Positions 44,094 to 53,887 of a stretch of DNA of 64,000 nt are shown piece by piece; position 1 is the first letter of the stretch, and each line of letters starts with the position of its first letter. The stretch is from the NCBI GenBank assembly GCA_964350445.1, contig CAYGKA010000013.1, forward strand, positions 25,473 through 89,472, given 5' to 3'. The notes under the pieces were generated by a model, which saw nothing but the letters and a program-made list of their open reading frames with translations, did no database searches and was not told where the DNA came from. The DNA comes from Hwanghaeella sp964350445 (GTDB lineage Bacteria; Pseudomonadota; Alphaproteobacteria; UBA8366; Aestuariispiraceae). The position numbers were made by a program, and so were the translations under genes.

Positions 44094-45041
44094 ATGCCCT
44101 CCGTAGCCGATCCCTCCATGCTGGATGTCTCCCTGCCGGTGTTCGCCATCATTCTGATGGGGTACCTGTGTGGCCGTTTCCGTCTGCTCGGCGAGGGCGC
44201 CGCCACCGCGGTCAACGGGTTTACCTACTATGCGGCAATGCCGGCGCTTTTTCTGGGCGCAATAACGTCGGCCGGATTCTCGCTCACCGATCATCTCGGT
44301 TACATATCCGTCCTCGTCGGCGCCCAGTTGGCGGTGTTCGGTATTTCCATGTTGAGCGCGACGGTCTTGTTTCCCGGCAGTCTGGGCGCGCATTCGCTAC
44401 ACTCCCTGTCCGCGACGCTGACCAATAGCGGCTATATCGGAATCCCGATGATGGCGCTCGCCTACGGCGAACCGGGCGTTTTGCTGGCCATCGTCGCCAC
44501 CCTGGTCAACGGCTTGGTATTCCTGACCATCGGGTCCATTCTGCTGGAACTGGACCGCGCCGAACACAGAAGCGTCGCCGGCATGGCCATGGTAACCCTC
44601 GGCGGGGTCCTGAAGAGCCCTTTGGTGCTCGGCGCTTTGGCGGGCCTCATCCTCGCAGGGTTCGATATAGAGCTTCCCGGACCAGCGCGTTCCGTCGTCG
44701 ATATGCTGGGTGTGACCGCCGGGCCCTGTGCCCTTTTCGCGATCGGCCTTTTTCTGGTCGGGCAGAAAATCACCACCGGCGCGGCCGAGGTCACGTGGGT
44801 CAGTTTCGTCAAACTGCTGATACTGCCTTTGGTGACATGGGTGATCGTCCTTTTCCTGATCCCGCTTCCGCCCTTGGAGACCGCCTCGGCCGTCTTGATG
44901 GCGGCGATGCCGACGGGCAGTCTGGTCTTCGTGTTGAGTGAACGCCACGGTGTCTTCGCGGCGCGGTCGGTCGCGATCGTTCTGGTCACGACGGTTCTGT
45001 CCTGCATCACCGTGTCAGGGTTGCTCACCGTCTTCCTGTAG
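44094..45041 (+). CDS. AEC-family transporter
   Basis: The 315-residue inner-membrane protein has about ten hydrophobic segments and the auxin-efflux-carrier features G-Y-L-C-G-R near the start, N-S-G-Y-I-G-I-P in the middle and A-A-M-P-T-G near the end. Members move organic acids such as malate or malonate. The start at 44094 has AAGG 8 bases before it; the ATG at 44118 is an alternative. Its last 27 bases overlap the convergent helicase gene. Confidence 0.9.
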   Translation: MPSVADPSMLDVSLPVFAIILMGYLCGRFRLLGEGAATAVNGFTYYAAMPALFLGAITSAGFSLTDHLGYISVLVGAQLAVFGISMLSATVLFPGSLGAHSLHSLSATLTNSGYIGIPMMALAYGEPGVLLAIVATLVNGLVFLTIGSILLELDRAEHRSVAGMAMVTLGGVLKSPLVLGALAGLILAGFDIELPGPARSVVDMLGVTAGPCALFAIGLFLVGQKITTGAAEVTWVSFVKLLILPLVTWVIVLFLIPLPPLETASAVLMAAMPTGSLVFVLSERHGVFAARSVAIVLVTTVLSCITVSGLLTVFL

Positions 45042-47810
45042 GCCAGCGGGACCACTGGTTTCCGGTTTCAGAAAATCCCGTGTCGCCGCCACCGCTTCCG
45101 CCAGGCCGACCCGTTCGACGGACACCCCTTCGGGAAAGGCTCCCAGCAGCCGCGTTGGCGTCATTGGGTCCAGCAGCACGAAAACCCCACGGTCATCGGC
45201 CCGGCGCACCAGCCGTCCGAACCCCTGCTTCAGGCGCAGTCTGGTCACCGCGTCATCATAGTTTTTTGCGCCGAACATCCCCCGGCGGGCCTTGTGCAGA
45301 ATGGTCGGGCGCGGCCAGGGCACCCGATCGAAGACAAGCAGACGCAGGGACCGACCCGGCACATCGACGCCGTCGCGCAGGGCGTCCGTGCCGAGCAGGC
45401 TGGAATCCTCTTCCGAGCGGAAGATTTCGGTCAGGCTTGCGAGGTTCAGGTTGTCGATATGCTGGGCATAGAGCGGCAAACCGTCCTCCTCCAACGGCTG
45501 CACGATCCTGTCATAGACGGCGCGCAGCCGACTGATCGCGGTGAACAGGCCCAGCGCGCCCCCGCCTGACGCCCGGAACAGCTCACGATAGGCGGCCGCA
45601 ACCTGCTCGAGGCTGTCCTTGCGCACATCCGTGACGATCAGAACCCGGGTCTGCTTCGGATAGTCGAACGGCGAGGTCACCCGCACCCGCAAAGCCGGAT
45701 AGTCGAGGTGAACTGCCCCGGTGCGCGCTTCCGCGCTGTGCCAATCCGCATCCACATCCCCGGAACCGTCGGTCAGGGTCGCAGACGTGATCAGTACGCC
45801 ATGTGCCGGTTTCGCGACGATGTCGGAGAAAGGAACCATCGGGTCCACCCAATGACGATACATGCCGACATCGGCGTCGCGACCATCCATGCGGCTGACC
45901 GCGAACCAGTCTACAAAGGCATCCGGCGTGCCTTCACCCAGCGCGGTCAGCATATCCATCCAGGCTTGAACGGTCGCGATGCAGCGATGTTCCAGGGACC
46001 GGACCGCCGCCTCAATCCTTGCCCGGATCGCCGTATCGAGTTCCTCCGACTCCTCGTCCATCCGCGCCGTCAAGGCCTTGGCCAGCCGTTTGGCGGGCAG
46101 CAGAATCCGGTTCAACGCCTCGTGCAGGTCACCGGCCGCCTCCAGTAAACCCGGAACGGGTTCGACCGTGTCGACTTCGAGATCATACGGTCCGTCCGCG
46201 CCGCGGGCACGGGCATAGACCTGTTGTCGGATGCGGGACAGAAGCGCTTCCGCCGGTCCCGCAGGGCGCCCATCCGTGGTGCGCTGCCGCCAGCCCTCCG
46301 ACGGGAGGGAGGCGGCGCCGGCCAGAATATCCTCCAGCGCTTCGCGCGCGGCCCCTTCGGTCGCCAGATCCTCTATCCGTGCCTTCAGGCCACGCGCCCG
46401 ACCCCGACCCTGGGCTTCCGCTCCCCGCAACCAGCGGCGCAGTTCTGCCGTCTCCAAACCTGACAAATGGGCGGAAAACGCGCCGTCGGCGGCGTCGAAT
46501 ACGTGATGCCCTTCGTCGAATACATAGCGATTGACCCGGCCCGCCGGATCGACGCCGCCCCGGGCGGCCTGCACCATGACAAGGGCGTGGTTCGCCACTA
46601 CGAGGTCCGCCCGCCGGGCGCGGCGGATACCGTGTTCGATGAAACAGCGGGAAAAATGGCTGCAAGCGGAATAGATGCACTCGCCCCGCCGGTCCGTCAG
46701 GCCGAGGGTAGAGCGCACACCCAGAATATCGCTGAGCCAGGAGGGGAAATCACCGCCTGTCATGTCCCCGCCCCGCGTGGCGGATATCCAGCGCGCGATC
46801 AGCCCCAGCGGGATCGCGGCGGCGCGGTTGACGGCGACCGTCCGGGTCGCCTCCTCGTAATTCAGCAGACAGATATAATTTTCCCGTCCCTTGCGGATAA
46901 CGACACGCTCCGCTTTCAGGCGCTGGTCGGGGACGAGACGCGAGAGTTCCTCATCGATTTGCTGCTGCAGGTTCCGGGTATAAGTCGAAAGCCAGATCGG
47001 CGCTTCGTTCTTTTCCGCCCAGATGCTGGCCGGCGCGATATAGCCGAGCGTCTTGCCGACGCCGGTCCCTGCCTCGGCCATCACGAAATTGGGCGCGCCT
47101 TCATGGTCGCGCGGTGCAAAGGCGTGACAGACGGCCGATGCATAGTCCGACTGCGCCCGGCGTTCCTCCGCCCCCTCGCCCAGCAGGGTCGCAAGGCGGA
47201 ACCTGGCTTCATCGGGCTGGACGGGCCGTTCGCCCGGCGGCGGCGGCGGCGCCTGTTCGCGCCATTCCGGCAAACGTTTCCAAACGTCGAGGCCGGATGT
47301 CGACGCGCGCACCCCGTCATCCTGTTCTTGCCCCAAGGCGGCGAGTACGGATGGCCCCCAGGACCAGCCCGCCCGCGCCATCGCCATCGCGATCCGCGGC
47401 ACGTCGGGGCCATGCACTCTGTCTTTCAGGTCGGACAGCATGCGGGTCATGCATCGGAAGAGCACAGCCGGTGCTTCTTCCACGGTCGCGGGCGGCGGCA
47501 GGCCCAATTCCTGCGCCATGCCCGCGGCGGTGGGTATGCAGAACCGCGCCGGATAGACGAAAGCAAAGAGTTCCAGAAGGTCGAGTGCCGGAAATGGATC
47601 TATCCTGATCCGCCGTGCGACCGAAGGGCCGTGGCAGAGGATCGGCATTTGCCCGCGAATTTTCCTCGCAAGGTCCGGTGGCGCCCGCCGGTCGAGGAGG
47701 CGAACCGTCTCCAACTCCCCATCTTCCGATAGCCAAACGGCTTCCAGAGGCGACGCGGCAAGGACCGGCGCGGATGGCAGTTTCAGGGAAGAGGTGGCAG
47801 CAGAAGGCAT
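45015..47810 (-). CDS. DinG-family ATP-dependent DNA helicase
   Basis: The 931-residue protein is an XPD/DinG-type 5'-3' helicase: Walker A A-G-T-G-V-G-K-T (about residue 250), four cysteines in the C-x(n)-C-x4-C-x5-C arrangement (about 315-385) that bind a 4Fe-4S cluster, D-E-G-H-H, and C-terminal Q-G-F-G-R-L-V-R. A roughly 200-residue N-terminal part before the helicase core resembles the extended alphaproteobacterial form. It overlaps the transporter gene tail to tail. Confidence 0.9.
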   Translation of the reverse strand: MPSAATSSLKLPSAPVLAASPLEAVWLSEDGELETVRLLDRRAPPDLARKIRGQMPILCHGPSVARRIRIDPFPALDLLELFAFVYPARFCIPTAAGMAQELGLPPPATVEEAPAVLFRCMTRMLSDLKDRVHGPDVPRIAMAMARAGWSWGPSVLAALGQEQDDGVRASTSGLDVWKRLPEWREQAPPPPPGERPVQPDEARFRLATLLGEGAEERRAQSDYASAVCHAFAPRDHEGAPNFVMAEAGTGVGKTLGYIAPASIWAEKNEAPIWLSTYTRNLQQQIDEELSRLVPDQRLKAERVVIRKGRENYICLLNYEEATRTVAVNRAAAIPLGLIARWISATRGGDMTGGDFPSWLSDILGVRSTLGLTDRRGECIYSACSHFSRCFIEHGIRRARRADLVVANHALVMVQAARGGVDPAGRVNRYVFDEGHHVFDAADGAFSAHLSGLETAELRRWLRGAEAQGRGRARGLKARIEDLATEGAAREALEDILAGAASLPSEGWRQRTTDGRPAGPAEALLSRIRQQVYARARGADGPYDLEVDTVEPVPGLLEAAGDLHEALNRILLPAKRLAKALTARMDEESEELDTAIRARIEAAVRSLEHRCIATVQAWMDMLTALGEGTPDAFVDWFAVSRMDGRDADVGMYRHWVDPMVPFSDIVAKPAHGVLITSATLTDGSGDVDADWHSAEARTGAVHLDYPALRVRVTSPFDYPKQTRVLIVTDVRKDSLEQVAAAYRELFRASGGGALGLFTAISRLRAVYDRIVQPLEEDGLPLYAQHIDNLNLASLTEIFRSEEDSSLLGTDALRDGVDVPGRSLRLLVFDRVPWPRPTILHKARRGMFGAKNYDDAVTRLRLKQGFGRLVRRADDRGVFVLLDPMTPTRLLGAFPEGVSVERVGLAEAVAATRDFLKPETSGPAGLQEDGEQP

Positions 47811-47880
47811 GACGGCGCGATCATAAACCCGGATTCGCCCCCAGACACGCCTTGAAAACCGTAAATTCCAGCGGCCTGGA

Positions 47881-48435
47881 CTAAGCCGCTTTGTTACGGT
47901 GCCGCTCGTTCATTTCCTGAAATTGGCGCAAGCTGGTTTCGAAATCGAACGGTCTTTCGGTCAAGGCTTCCGGGTCCCACTCGCTGCGCCCGTCATTGAA
48001 GAAATCGCCGCCATAGATATGCAACGCCCCGGTCAGCTTGGTCGTCGGATTGATCACCGAATGGATGATGTCCTTGCCCAACGGTTCCGCATCCTTGACC
48101 ATCAGGGAGGACGCGCCCGCGGCTTCAATCCTGTCGCCCGTGCGGCGCCAAAAAATATTGTCTTCCCGGCCGCCATAAACACCGATTACGGCCCAGATGT
48201 GATTGTGATTGTGGGGACGCAGGACGATCTCCGCCGGCCAGATCACGTTCAGAACCGTAAGGTCCTCGCCGTGATACAGTTTCTGAATCGCCCCCTCGGT
48301 CGGTTCACCCAGTGCTTGGAGTAGGGCCGCGGGATTGGAAACCGCCCTGGCCGTCACGTCGCGCACCGCTTTGTGACTGTCATCCTCGGTCACCGCCGTC
48401 CGGCAGTCCTCAATGAAGCGTTCCAAATCGAACAT
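47881..48435 (-). CDS. Thiol dioxygenase (cysteine/3-mercaptopropionate dioxygenase family)
   Basis: The 184-residue cupin has the iron-binding H-x-H in R-P-H-N-H-N-H-I-W-A-V-I-G-V-Y-G-G-R-E-D and a later H-S-V-I-N with L-H-I-Y-G-G. This is the arrangement of cysteine dioxygenase-type enzymes, which turn thiols into sulfinates. Substrate (cysteine or 3-mercaptopropionate) cannot be decided here. The ATG at 48435 has GGGAGA upstream. It faces lysS. Confidence 0.83.
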   Translation of the reverse strand: MFDLERFIEDCRTAVTEDDSHKAVRDVTARAVSNPAALLQALGEPTEGAIQKLYHGEDLTVLNVIWPAEIVLRPHNHNHIWAVIGVYGGREDNIFWRRTGDRIEAAGASSLMVKDAEPLGKDIIHSVINPTTKLTGALHIYGGDFFNDGRSEWDPEALTERPFDFETSLRQFQEMNERHRNKAA

Positions 48436-48628
48436 CGCGTCTCTCCCGGCTGGTTTCCGCAACAGTATCGCAGTTCGGCAATTGGAACCAGAAATCACAT
48501 GGCCCAAACCGCTGCAACCCGCGCGCCAGTTGACCTGCGCCGCGCCCCCGCCTAGTTTCCGCGCCTTATCGGAGCGGCCCTCAGTCGGAATGTCTGGGGC
48601 GCCACAGAAATACTAAGGAACAAAGGAC

Positions 48629-50215
48629 ATGTCGGAGTACAGCGAACTTACCCAGAATGCGAAAGCTTGGCCGTTTGAAGAGGCCCGCAAGCTTGTGAAA
48701 CGCATTGGGGGTAAAGCGCCGAAAAAAGGCTATGTCCTGTTCGAAACAGGCTATGGCCCGTCTGGCCTGCCGCATATCGGAACCTTTGGTGAAGTCGCGC
48801 GCACGACCATGGTGCGCCACGCCTTCGAAACCATGTGCGACGTGCCGACACGGCTGTTCGCCTTTTCCGACGACATGGACGGGCTGCGGAAGGTGCCGGA
48901 CAACGTCCCCAACAAGGACATGCTGGCCAAGCATCTGCACAAGCCACTGACCGAAGTGCCGGACCCGTTCGGCACTCACGAAAGCTTCGGCGCCCATAAC
49001 AACGCGCGCCTGCAGGCTTTCCTGAACCAGTTCGGGTTCGAATTCGAGTTTCAGAGTTCGACCGAGTACTACCAGAGCGGCAAATTCGATGAAGCACTGC
49101 TGACCGTGCTGCGGCACTATGAACAGGTCCAGGCAATCATGTTGCCCAGTCTGCGTCAGGAACGACAGGAGACCTATAGTCCCTTCCTGCCGATCTGCCC
49201 GGAAACGCGCCATGTGCTGCAGGTACCGGTGATCGCCACCGATGCCGAAGCCGGTACGATCGTCTACCGCCGCGAAGACGGCAAGGAAGTCGAGACAAAG
49301 GTCACAGGCGGTCTGTGCAAGCTGCAATGGAAGCCGGACTGGGCGATGCGCTGGTTCGCGCTGGACGTCGATTACGAGATGGCCGGCAAGGATTTGATCG
49401 AGTCCGTGAAACTTTCCGGGCGGATCACGGAGGAATTGGGCGGCCGCGCGCCGGACGGGTTCAACTACGAACTATTCCTGGACGACAAAGGGCAGAAGAT
49501 TTCCAAGTCGAAGGGCAACGGCCTGTCGATGGAAGAATGGCTGACCTATGCGCCGGAAGAGAGCCTCGCCTTGTTCATGTATAACAAGCCGCGTACGGCC
49601 AAACGCCTGTTCTTCGATGTCATCCCGCGGCATGTCGACGACTATCTGACCTTCGTCGAGAAGTATCATGGCGAGGAGCCGGAAAAGCAGATCGAAAACC
49701 CGGTCTGGCATATTCACAGCGGCAATCCGCCGGAACATGCCTCGCCGCTGACCTTTGGCCTGCTCTTGAACCTGGCCAGCGTCTGCAACAGCCATGACAA
49801 GTCGATCCTGTGGGGTTTCATCGCGCGCTACGTCCATGACGCGTCGCCGGAGACGGAACCCTTCCTGGACAAACTGGTCGGATTTGCCCTTCGGTATTAC
49901 GAGGACTTCGTAAAGCCTAATAAGAAATATCGGACGCCATCGGCCAAAGAGCGGGCGGCAATCGATGAACTGTATCAAGGCTTGGGCGAATTGCCGGCGG
50001 ACAGCAGCGCGGAGGATATCCAGAATCTGGTCTATGCCGTGGGCAAAAATCACGAATTCGAGAACCTTCGGGACTGGTTCAAAGCGCTCTACGAGGTGCT
50101 TCTGGGCCAGGAGCAGGGCCCGCGCATGGGCTCTTTCATCGCGCTTTACGGCATCGGGGAAACCCGTGCGCTGATCGAAAAGGCGCTGGCCGGGGAAGAC
50201 TTGAGCGCCGCCTGA
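48629..50215 (+). CDS. lysS: Lysyl-tRNA synthetase, class I
   Basis: The 528-residue enzyme charges tRNA-Lys. It is the class I (archaeal-type) form: H-I-G-T-F near residue 50 and K-I-S-K-S-K-G-N-G near 290 are the HIGH and KMSKS motifs, with a helical C-terminal anticodon-binding part. This form is normal in alphaproteobacteria. The ATG follows AAGGA. A strong terminator follows the gene. Confidence 0.96.
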   Translation: MSEYSELTQNAKAWPFEEARKLVKRIGGKAPKKGYVLFETGYGPSGLPHIGTFGEVARTTMVRHAFETMCDVPTRLFAFSDDMDGLRKVPDNVPNKDMLAKHLHKPLTEVPDPFGTHESFGAHNNARLQAFLNQFGFEFEFQSSTEYYQSGKFDEALLTVLRHYEQVQAIMLPSLRQERQETYSPFLPICPETRHVLQVPVIATDAEAGTIVYRREDGKEVETKVTGGLCKLQWKPDWAMRWFALDVDYEMAGKDLIESVKLSGRITEELGGRAPDGFNYELFLDDKGQKISKSKGNGLSMEEWLTYAPEESLALFMYNKPRTAKRLFFDVIPRHVDDYLTFVEKYHGEEPEKQIENPVWHIHSGNPPEHASPLTFGLLLNLASVCNSHDKSILWGFIARYVHDASPETEPFLDKLVGFALRYYEDFVKPNKKYRTPSAKERAAIDELYQGLGELPADSSAEDIQNLVYAVGKNHEFENLRDWFKALYEVLLGQEQGPRMGSFIALYGIGETRALIEKALAGEDLSAA

Positions 50216-50252
50216 CCAATTTCAGGTTTTGTAACGGAAGTTCCGCAAACGC

Positions 50253-50279
50253 AAAACCCCGCCGCATTGGCGGGGTTTT
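50253..50279 (+). terminator. Terminator after lysS
   Basis: AAAACCCCGCC (50253-50263) pairs with GGCGGGGTTTT (50269-50279) around a 5-base loop. Confidence 0.92.
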
Positions 50280-50305
50280 CGCATCACCACGCAGGGAGGC
50301 GGCCG

Positions 50306-50695
50306 GTGAATCGACACGCAATAATTCCGGAAGAAATGAGGTCATACTACGACGATTGGAAAATGTCGCCAGGACACCTTTCCGGCGGCCATCTGTTTCT
50401 AACCGGGTTCACAGGCACAAGCCCGGACGGGCAACTATCCGCTGACCCGGAGACGCAAATGCGGAACGCGTTCGACAAGGTCGGTTCTGTGCTTGAGAAA
50501 GCCGGCTTGGATTTCGGCGCGGTGGTCGAAATGACCACTTACCATGTCGGCCTCAAAGATCATTTCGATTTGTTCAAATCCGTAAGAGCCGACTATGTCG
50601 AAGAACCCTATCCGGCTTGGACCGCGATTGAGGTCGCCAGGTTCGTGAGCGACGGGGCGATTGTTGAGATTCGTGTCATCGCGCGCGCGGAATAG
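50306..50695 (+). CDS. RidA/YjgF-family protein
   Basis: The 129-residue protein belongs to the Rid family, whose RidA members hydrolyse reactive enamines and imines formed by PLP enzymes. Visible features are G-G-H-L-F-L-T-G, the Q-M-R-N-A-F-D-K segment and P-A-W-T-A-I-E-V; the usual late arginine is present in I-E-I-R-V-I. The start is a GTG at 50306 with GGGAGG 6 bases upstream. A PLP aminotransferase gene lies convergently next door. Confidence 0.87.
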   Translation: MNRHAIIPEEMRSYYDDWKMSPGHLSGGHLFLTGFTGTSPDGQLSADPETQMRNAFDKVGSVLEKAGLDFGAVVEMTTYHVGLKDHFDLFKSVRADYVEEPYPAWTAIEVARFVSDGAIVEIRVIARAE

Positions 50696-50731
50696 CCATC
50701 GCCGAGCACAAAGCCAAACAGCAGCACGAAC

Positions 50732-50760
50732 AAAAAGGCCGGCACTACGCCGGCCTTTTT
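50732..50760. terminator. Bidirectional terminator
   Basis: AAAAAGGCCGGC (50732-50743) pairs perfectly with GCCGGCCTTTTT (50749-50760). It lies between convergent genes and has a T-run on both strands. Confidence 0.93.
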
Positions 50761-50791
50761 CGTGATTCCGACGATTTTCGGGACTGACGGA

Positions 50792-51637
50792 TCAGCGATG
50801 TCCATGCTTATGGGAGTAGTCCCAATACAGGTCGCGGGCGCGCTGATACATCGGGCCCGGCTGCAGGTCCCGGTCCTCGAACCTGTTAACCGGCATGACC
50901 TTGCCCCAGTTGCCGGTATTGAAAATCTCATCCGCCTCGTGAAGGTCTGTCGTCGTGACCCGCCCTTCCTGAACGTCGACGCCGTTTTCCTTGAACAGTT
51001 TGATGACGCGCTGACGGGTGATGCCGTTCAGGAACGTGCCGTTCACCGCGGGCGTCCGGACAATACCGTCCTTGGCCATGAACAGGTTCGCCGTCGCGAA
51101 TTCCGCGACATTGCCGATCGGGTCCAAGACGACCGCATTGTCGAACCCCTTGGCGCGCGATTCATGCAGGGCACGGCCCGCATTCGGATAGAGGCCGGCC
51201 GACTTCGTGTCGGTCGGCGCGGCATCCGGCATCGGCCGGCGACGGGTGGAAATGCAGGCGGAAAACCCGCCATCGCCCGGCATCGGGTTTTCCGTGACCG
51301 TCAACGCGAAACGGGTCGTCTCCGGGTCCGGCGCGACCCAGCCTTCTTCGGCCCAGAACATCGGCCGTACATAAAGCGCCGTGTCGGAGGAAAACTTGGC
51401 AATCCCTTCCCAGGCGATCTCCACGATTTCTTCCATGGTCTTCGTCGCTTTCAGACCGAGATTTTCCGCCGAACGGGTTGCCCGTGCGCAATGCAGGTCC
51501 AGGTCCGGCGCGACGCCTTCGAAGACACGCGCCCCATCGAAAATGAAGGAGGAGAGCCAGACGCCCTGCGAATTGACGCTAATCATCGGGGTCTTTTCGT
51601 CTATCCATTTCCCATCGAACCAGGTCAAACCTGCCAT
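50792..51637 (-). CDS. Class IV aminotransferase (branched-chain type)
   Basis: The 281-residue PLP enzyme has F-D-G-A-R-V-F-E-G, the PLP lysine in T-K-S-A-G-L-Y-P-N, and E-F-A-T-A-N-L-F. It is annotated in related organisms as branched-chain aminotransferase, but it differs clearly from ilvE at 4.4 kb and may act on D-amino acids or another 2-oxo acid. The ATG at 51637 has GGGAGG 10 bases upstream; the open frame further 5' lacks support. Confidence 0.87.
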   Translation of the reverse strand: MAGLTWFDGKWIDEKTPMISVNSQGVWLSSFIFDGARVFEGVAPDLDLHCARATRSAENLGLKATKTMEEIVEIAWEGIAKFSSDTALYVRPMFWAEEGWVAPDPETTRFALTVTENPMPGDGGFSACISTRRRPMPDAAPTDTKSAGLYPNAGRALHESRAKGFDNAVVLDPIGNVAEFATANLFMAKDGIVRTPAVNGTFLNGITRQRVIKLFKENGVDVQEGRVTTTDLHEADEIFNTGNWGKVMPVNRFEDRDLQPGPMYQRARDLYWDYSHKHGHR

Positions 51638-51870
51638 GTCGCTTGCGCCTCCCGCGCCGAAAAATTGTGTCCTTGGATTGCCGCGACGGTCGCCCGGTGC
51701 ACGGGGTATGTCAAGCCGCGCGGGCCACGCCCGAGCCATGGTTCCAATACAGCGAAACACCCGGTGCGACGACTGCGATTGGTTATGCAGCCGACCGACC
51801 TCAAGACACTGTAAAGGGCCTTGATCCTTGTTCCCGATAACGAACTATGGCCTAACCGAGGGGAAATCGA

Positions 51871-53862
51871 TTGGGAACGGCCTTGGACGCGATGGCGGCG
51901 GCGCAGGAAAAGTCACTGTTTTTGGCCAATTTGGACACGCTGAAGGCGGCGGGGCTGACAGGCCCGGCAGCCGCCATCCAGCGGTTCGACAACCCGTCGA
52001 TGACCCGCCGGAGTATGGACGAGCCGGGCGGCCCCAACCTGCTGCGGGGGGGCACACCGCTGTACGCACCGGACGCAATGCAAGCGGCGGCGGCACAGGT
52101 CGACAGCTTTCTTAAACGGCCGGTCAGGCACCTGTCCAATTTCAACGGCATACCGGAAAAGACCGATCTGCTGAGCCATCAAGCCATTCGAACCGTTCTC
52201 TCCGGCCTGCAGGGTCAAACCCTGAATCAGGCGCCCGACCCGGATACGGGATATCTTATCAGTTTCGGACTGGGACTTGGGCTGCACCTACCGATACTGC
52301 AGACAGCCCTCCCCTTCAGGACCCTGATCGTGGTCGAGGACAATGCGGAATTCCTGTTCCACAGTCTGCATACCGTCGATTGGACCGCGCTGGCGAACGA
52401 ATGCAAGGCACGCGGCGGGAGGCTGTATCTGATCATGACCGGCGACGCGCAAAGCGTTGCCGATACCCTGCTGCGGGAAATGCGGGGTCCGGAGTTCCCA
52501 ATGATCGACGGCAGCTACATCTTTCAGCACTACACGTCGCCCTTCCTGGACAAGGCTGTCGGCGCCCTGCGGGACGCGATGCCGATCATCGAAGCCAATG
52601 ACGGCTTCTTCGAAGACGAACAGGTCATGCTGGCGCAGGCGTGCCGAACATTCCTGCGCAACGACTTCCACCTGCTGACCGAAGCGCCGACCCCGCGGCC
52701 GCTGAAACCCATGCCGGTCTTCGTGGTGGGCTCCGGCCCGTCACTGGATCGGAATATCGAAGATGTCCGCCGCAACCGGGACAATGTCGTCCTGATGTCC
52801 TGCGGCACGAGCCTACGGCCCCTGCTGGAAGCGGGCATGACACCCGACTTTCATTGCGAGATAGAGAATGTCGAGGATATCGGCACAATCCTGGGACTGC
52901 TGTCCAAGGAACATGACCTGAGCGGCATTCCGCTCATCGCCGCCAACACGGTGCGCCAGGATGTGCTCGACCTTTTCGACCGCAAGATACTGTTCTGGCG
53001 CGACACGGTGGTGCCGACACGGTTGCTGGCCCGGCTGGACGACACATTGGCGATGACGGGACCGACCGTCACCAACCTGGCGATTCGCGCGGCGATCTCC
53101 ATGGGGTTCTACGAGTTTTATCTGTTCGGCGTCGATCTGGGATCGCCCGACCCGGACAAACATCACTCCAATGCGTCGATCTACAACACGACCGACGACG
53201 AATACTGGAAGAGCGGCGCCGCGATGGAGCCCTTCCTGATCGAACAGCCGGGCAATATGGGCGGCACGATCTATACCAATCGTCCCTTCCTGCTGACCAA
53301 GTTCTTTTTCGAAACGCTGTTCAGCCGTTTCCCGAACCACCATTTCTTCAACTGTTCCCACGGTGTTCGGTTCGAGAACGCGAAGCCGATCCTTTCCGAC
53401 ACGCTGACGGCCCTGCCGGCGGAAAGGCCACGGCCCGAGATCGTCCAGCAATGCCTTGAAGAACTGACCGGCACGAAGGCCGGGGCCCTGGTACCCGCGG
53501 ACCGGCTGATTGAATATCGGGCGGCACTGGTCGATCGTTTCGGCAAATTGGCGACACTCTGCCAAACCGGTGGGGAAGGCGACTTCGATGCGCTCTTGGC
53601 CGATATCCGGTCCCTCGTCGCCCCGGTTTCCTACCGTACCGAGTTTTCGACCAAGAGCGCGGTCGATACGCTCATCTCAGGCACCATCACGACCATTCTT
53701 CACTTCGGTTATTTCATGGTTCGCCGGATACCGAAGGACGACCGCCCCCGATTCATGTCACTCTTCGTCAAGGCTTTGGGAGAGAACGTGGCTGTCATGG
53801 AACGTCGCGCGATCGCCCTGACCGACGAACTGATCGAGGAACGCCGCGCACTGTCGACCTGA
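51871..53862 (+). CDS. DUF115/Maf-type glycosyltransferase
   Basis: The 663-residue protein carries the MAF_flag10/DUF115 core: V-F-V-V-G-S-G-P-S-L-D-R-N-I at about residue 290, M-S-C-G-T-S, and L-F-G-V-D-L-G near 420. Motility-associated factors of this type attach nonulosonic or related sugars to flagellin or act in surface glycan synthesis. The start is TTG 51871 with GAGGGGA upstream. An amidotransferase gene starts 25 bases downstream. No flagellar gene is in the window. Confidence 0.83.
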   Translation: MGTALDAMAAAQEKSLFLANLDTLKAAGLTGPAAAIQRFDNPSMTRRSMDEPGGPNLLRGGTPLYAPDAMQAAAAQVDSFLKRPVRHLSNFNGIPEKTDLLSHQAIRTVLSGLQGQTLNQAPDPDTGYLISFGLGLGLHLPILQTALPFRTLIVVEDNAEFLFHSLHTVDWTALANECKARGGRLYLIMTGDAQSVADTLLREMRGPEFPMIDGSYIFQHYTSPFLDKAVGALRDAMPIIEANDGFFEDEQVMLAQACRTFLRNDFHLLTEAPTPRPLKPMPVFVVGSGPSLDRNIEDVRRNRDNVVLMSCGTSLRPLLEAGMTPDFHCEIENVEDIGTILGLLSKEHDLSGIPLIAANTVRQDVLDLFDRKILFWRDTVVPTRLLARLDDTLAMTGPTVTNLAIRAAISMGFYEFYLFGVDLGSPDPDKHHSNASIYNTTDDEYWKSGAAMEPFLIEQPGNMGGTIYTNRPFLLTKFFFETLFSRFPNHHFFNCSHGVRFENAKPILSDTLTALPAERPRPEIVQQCLEELTGTKAGALVPADRLIEYRAALVDRFGKLATLCQTGGEGDFDALLADIRSLVAPVSYRTEFSTKSAVDTLISGTITTILHFGYFMVRRIPKDDRPRFMSLFVKALGENVAVMERRAIALTDELIEERRALST

Positions 53863-53887
53863 CGCGGGGAAGAGGCAACGAACACAC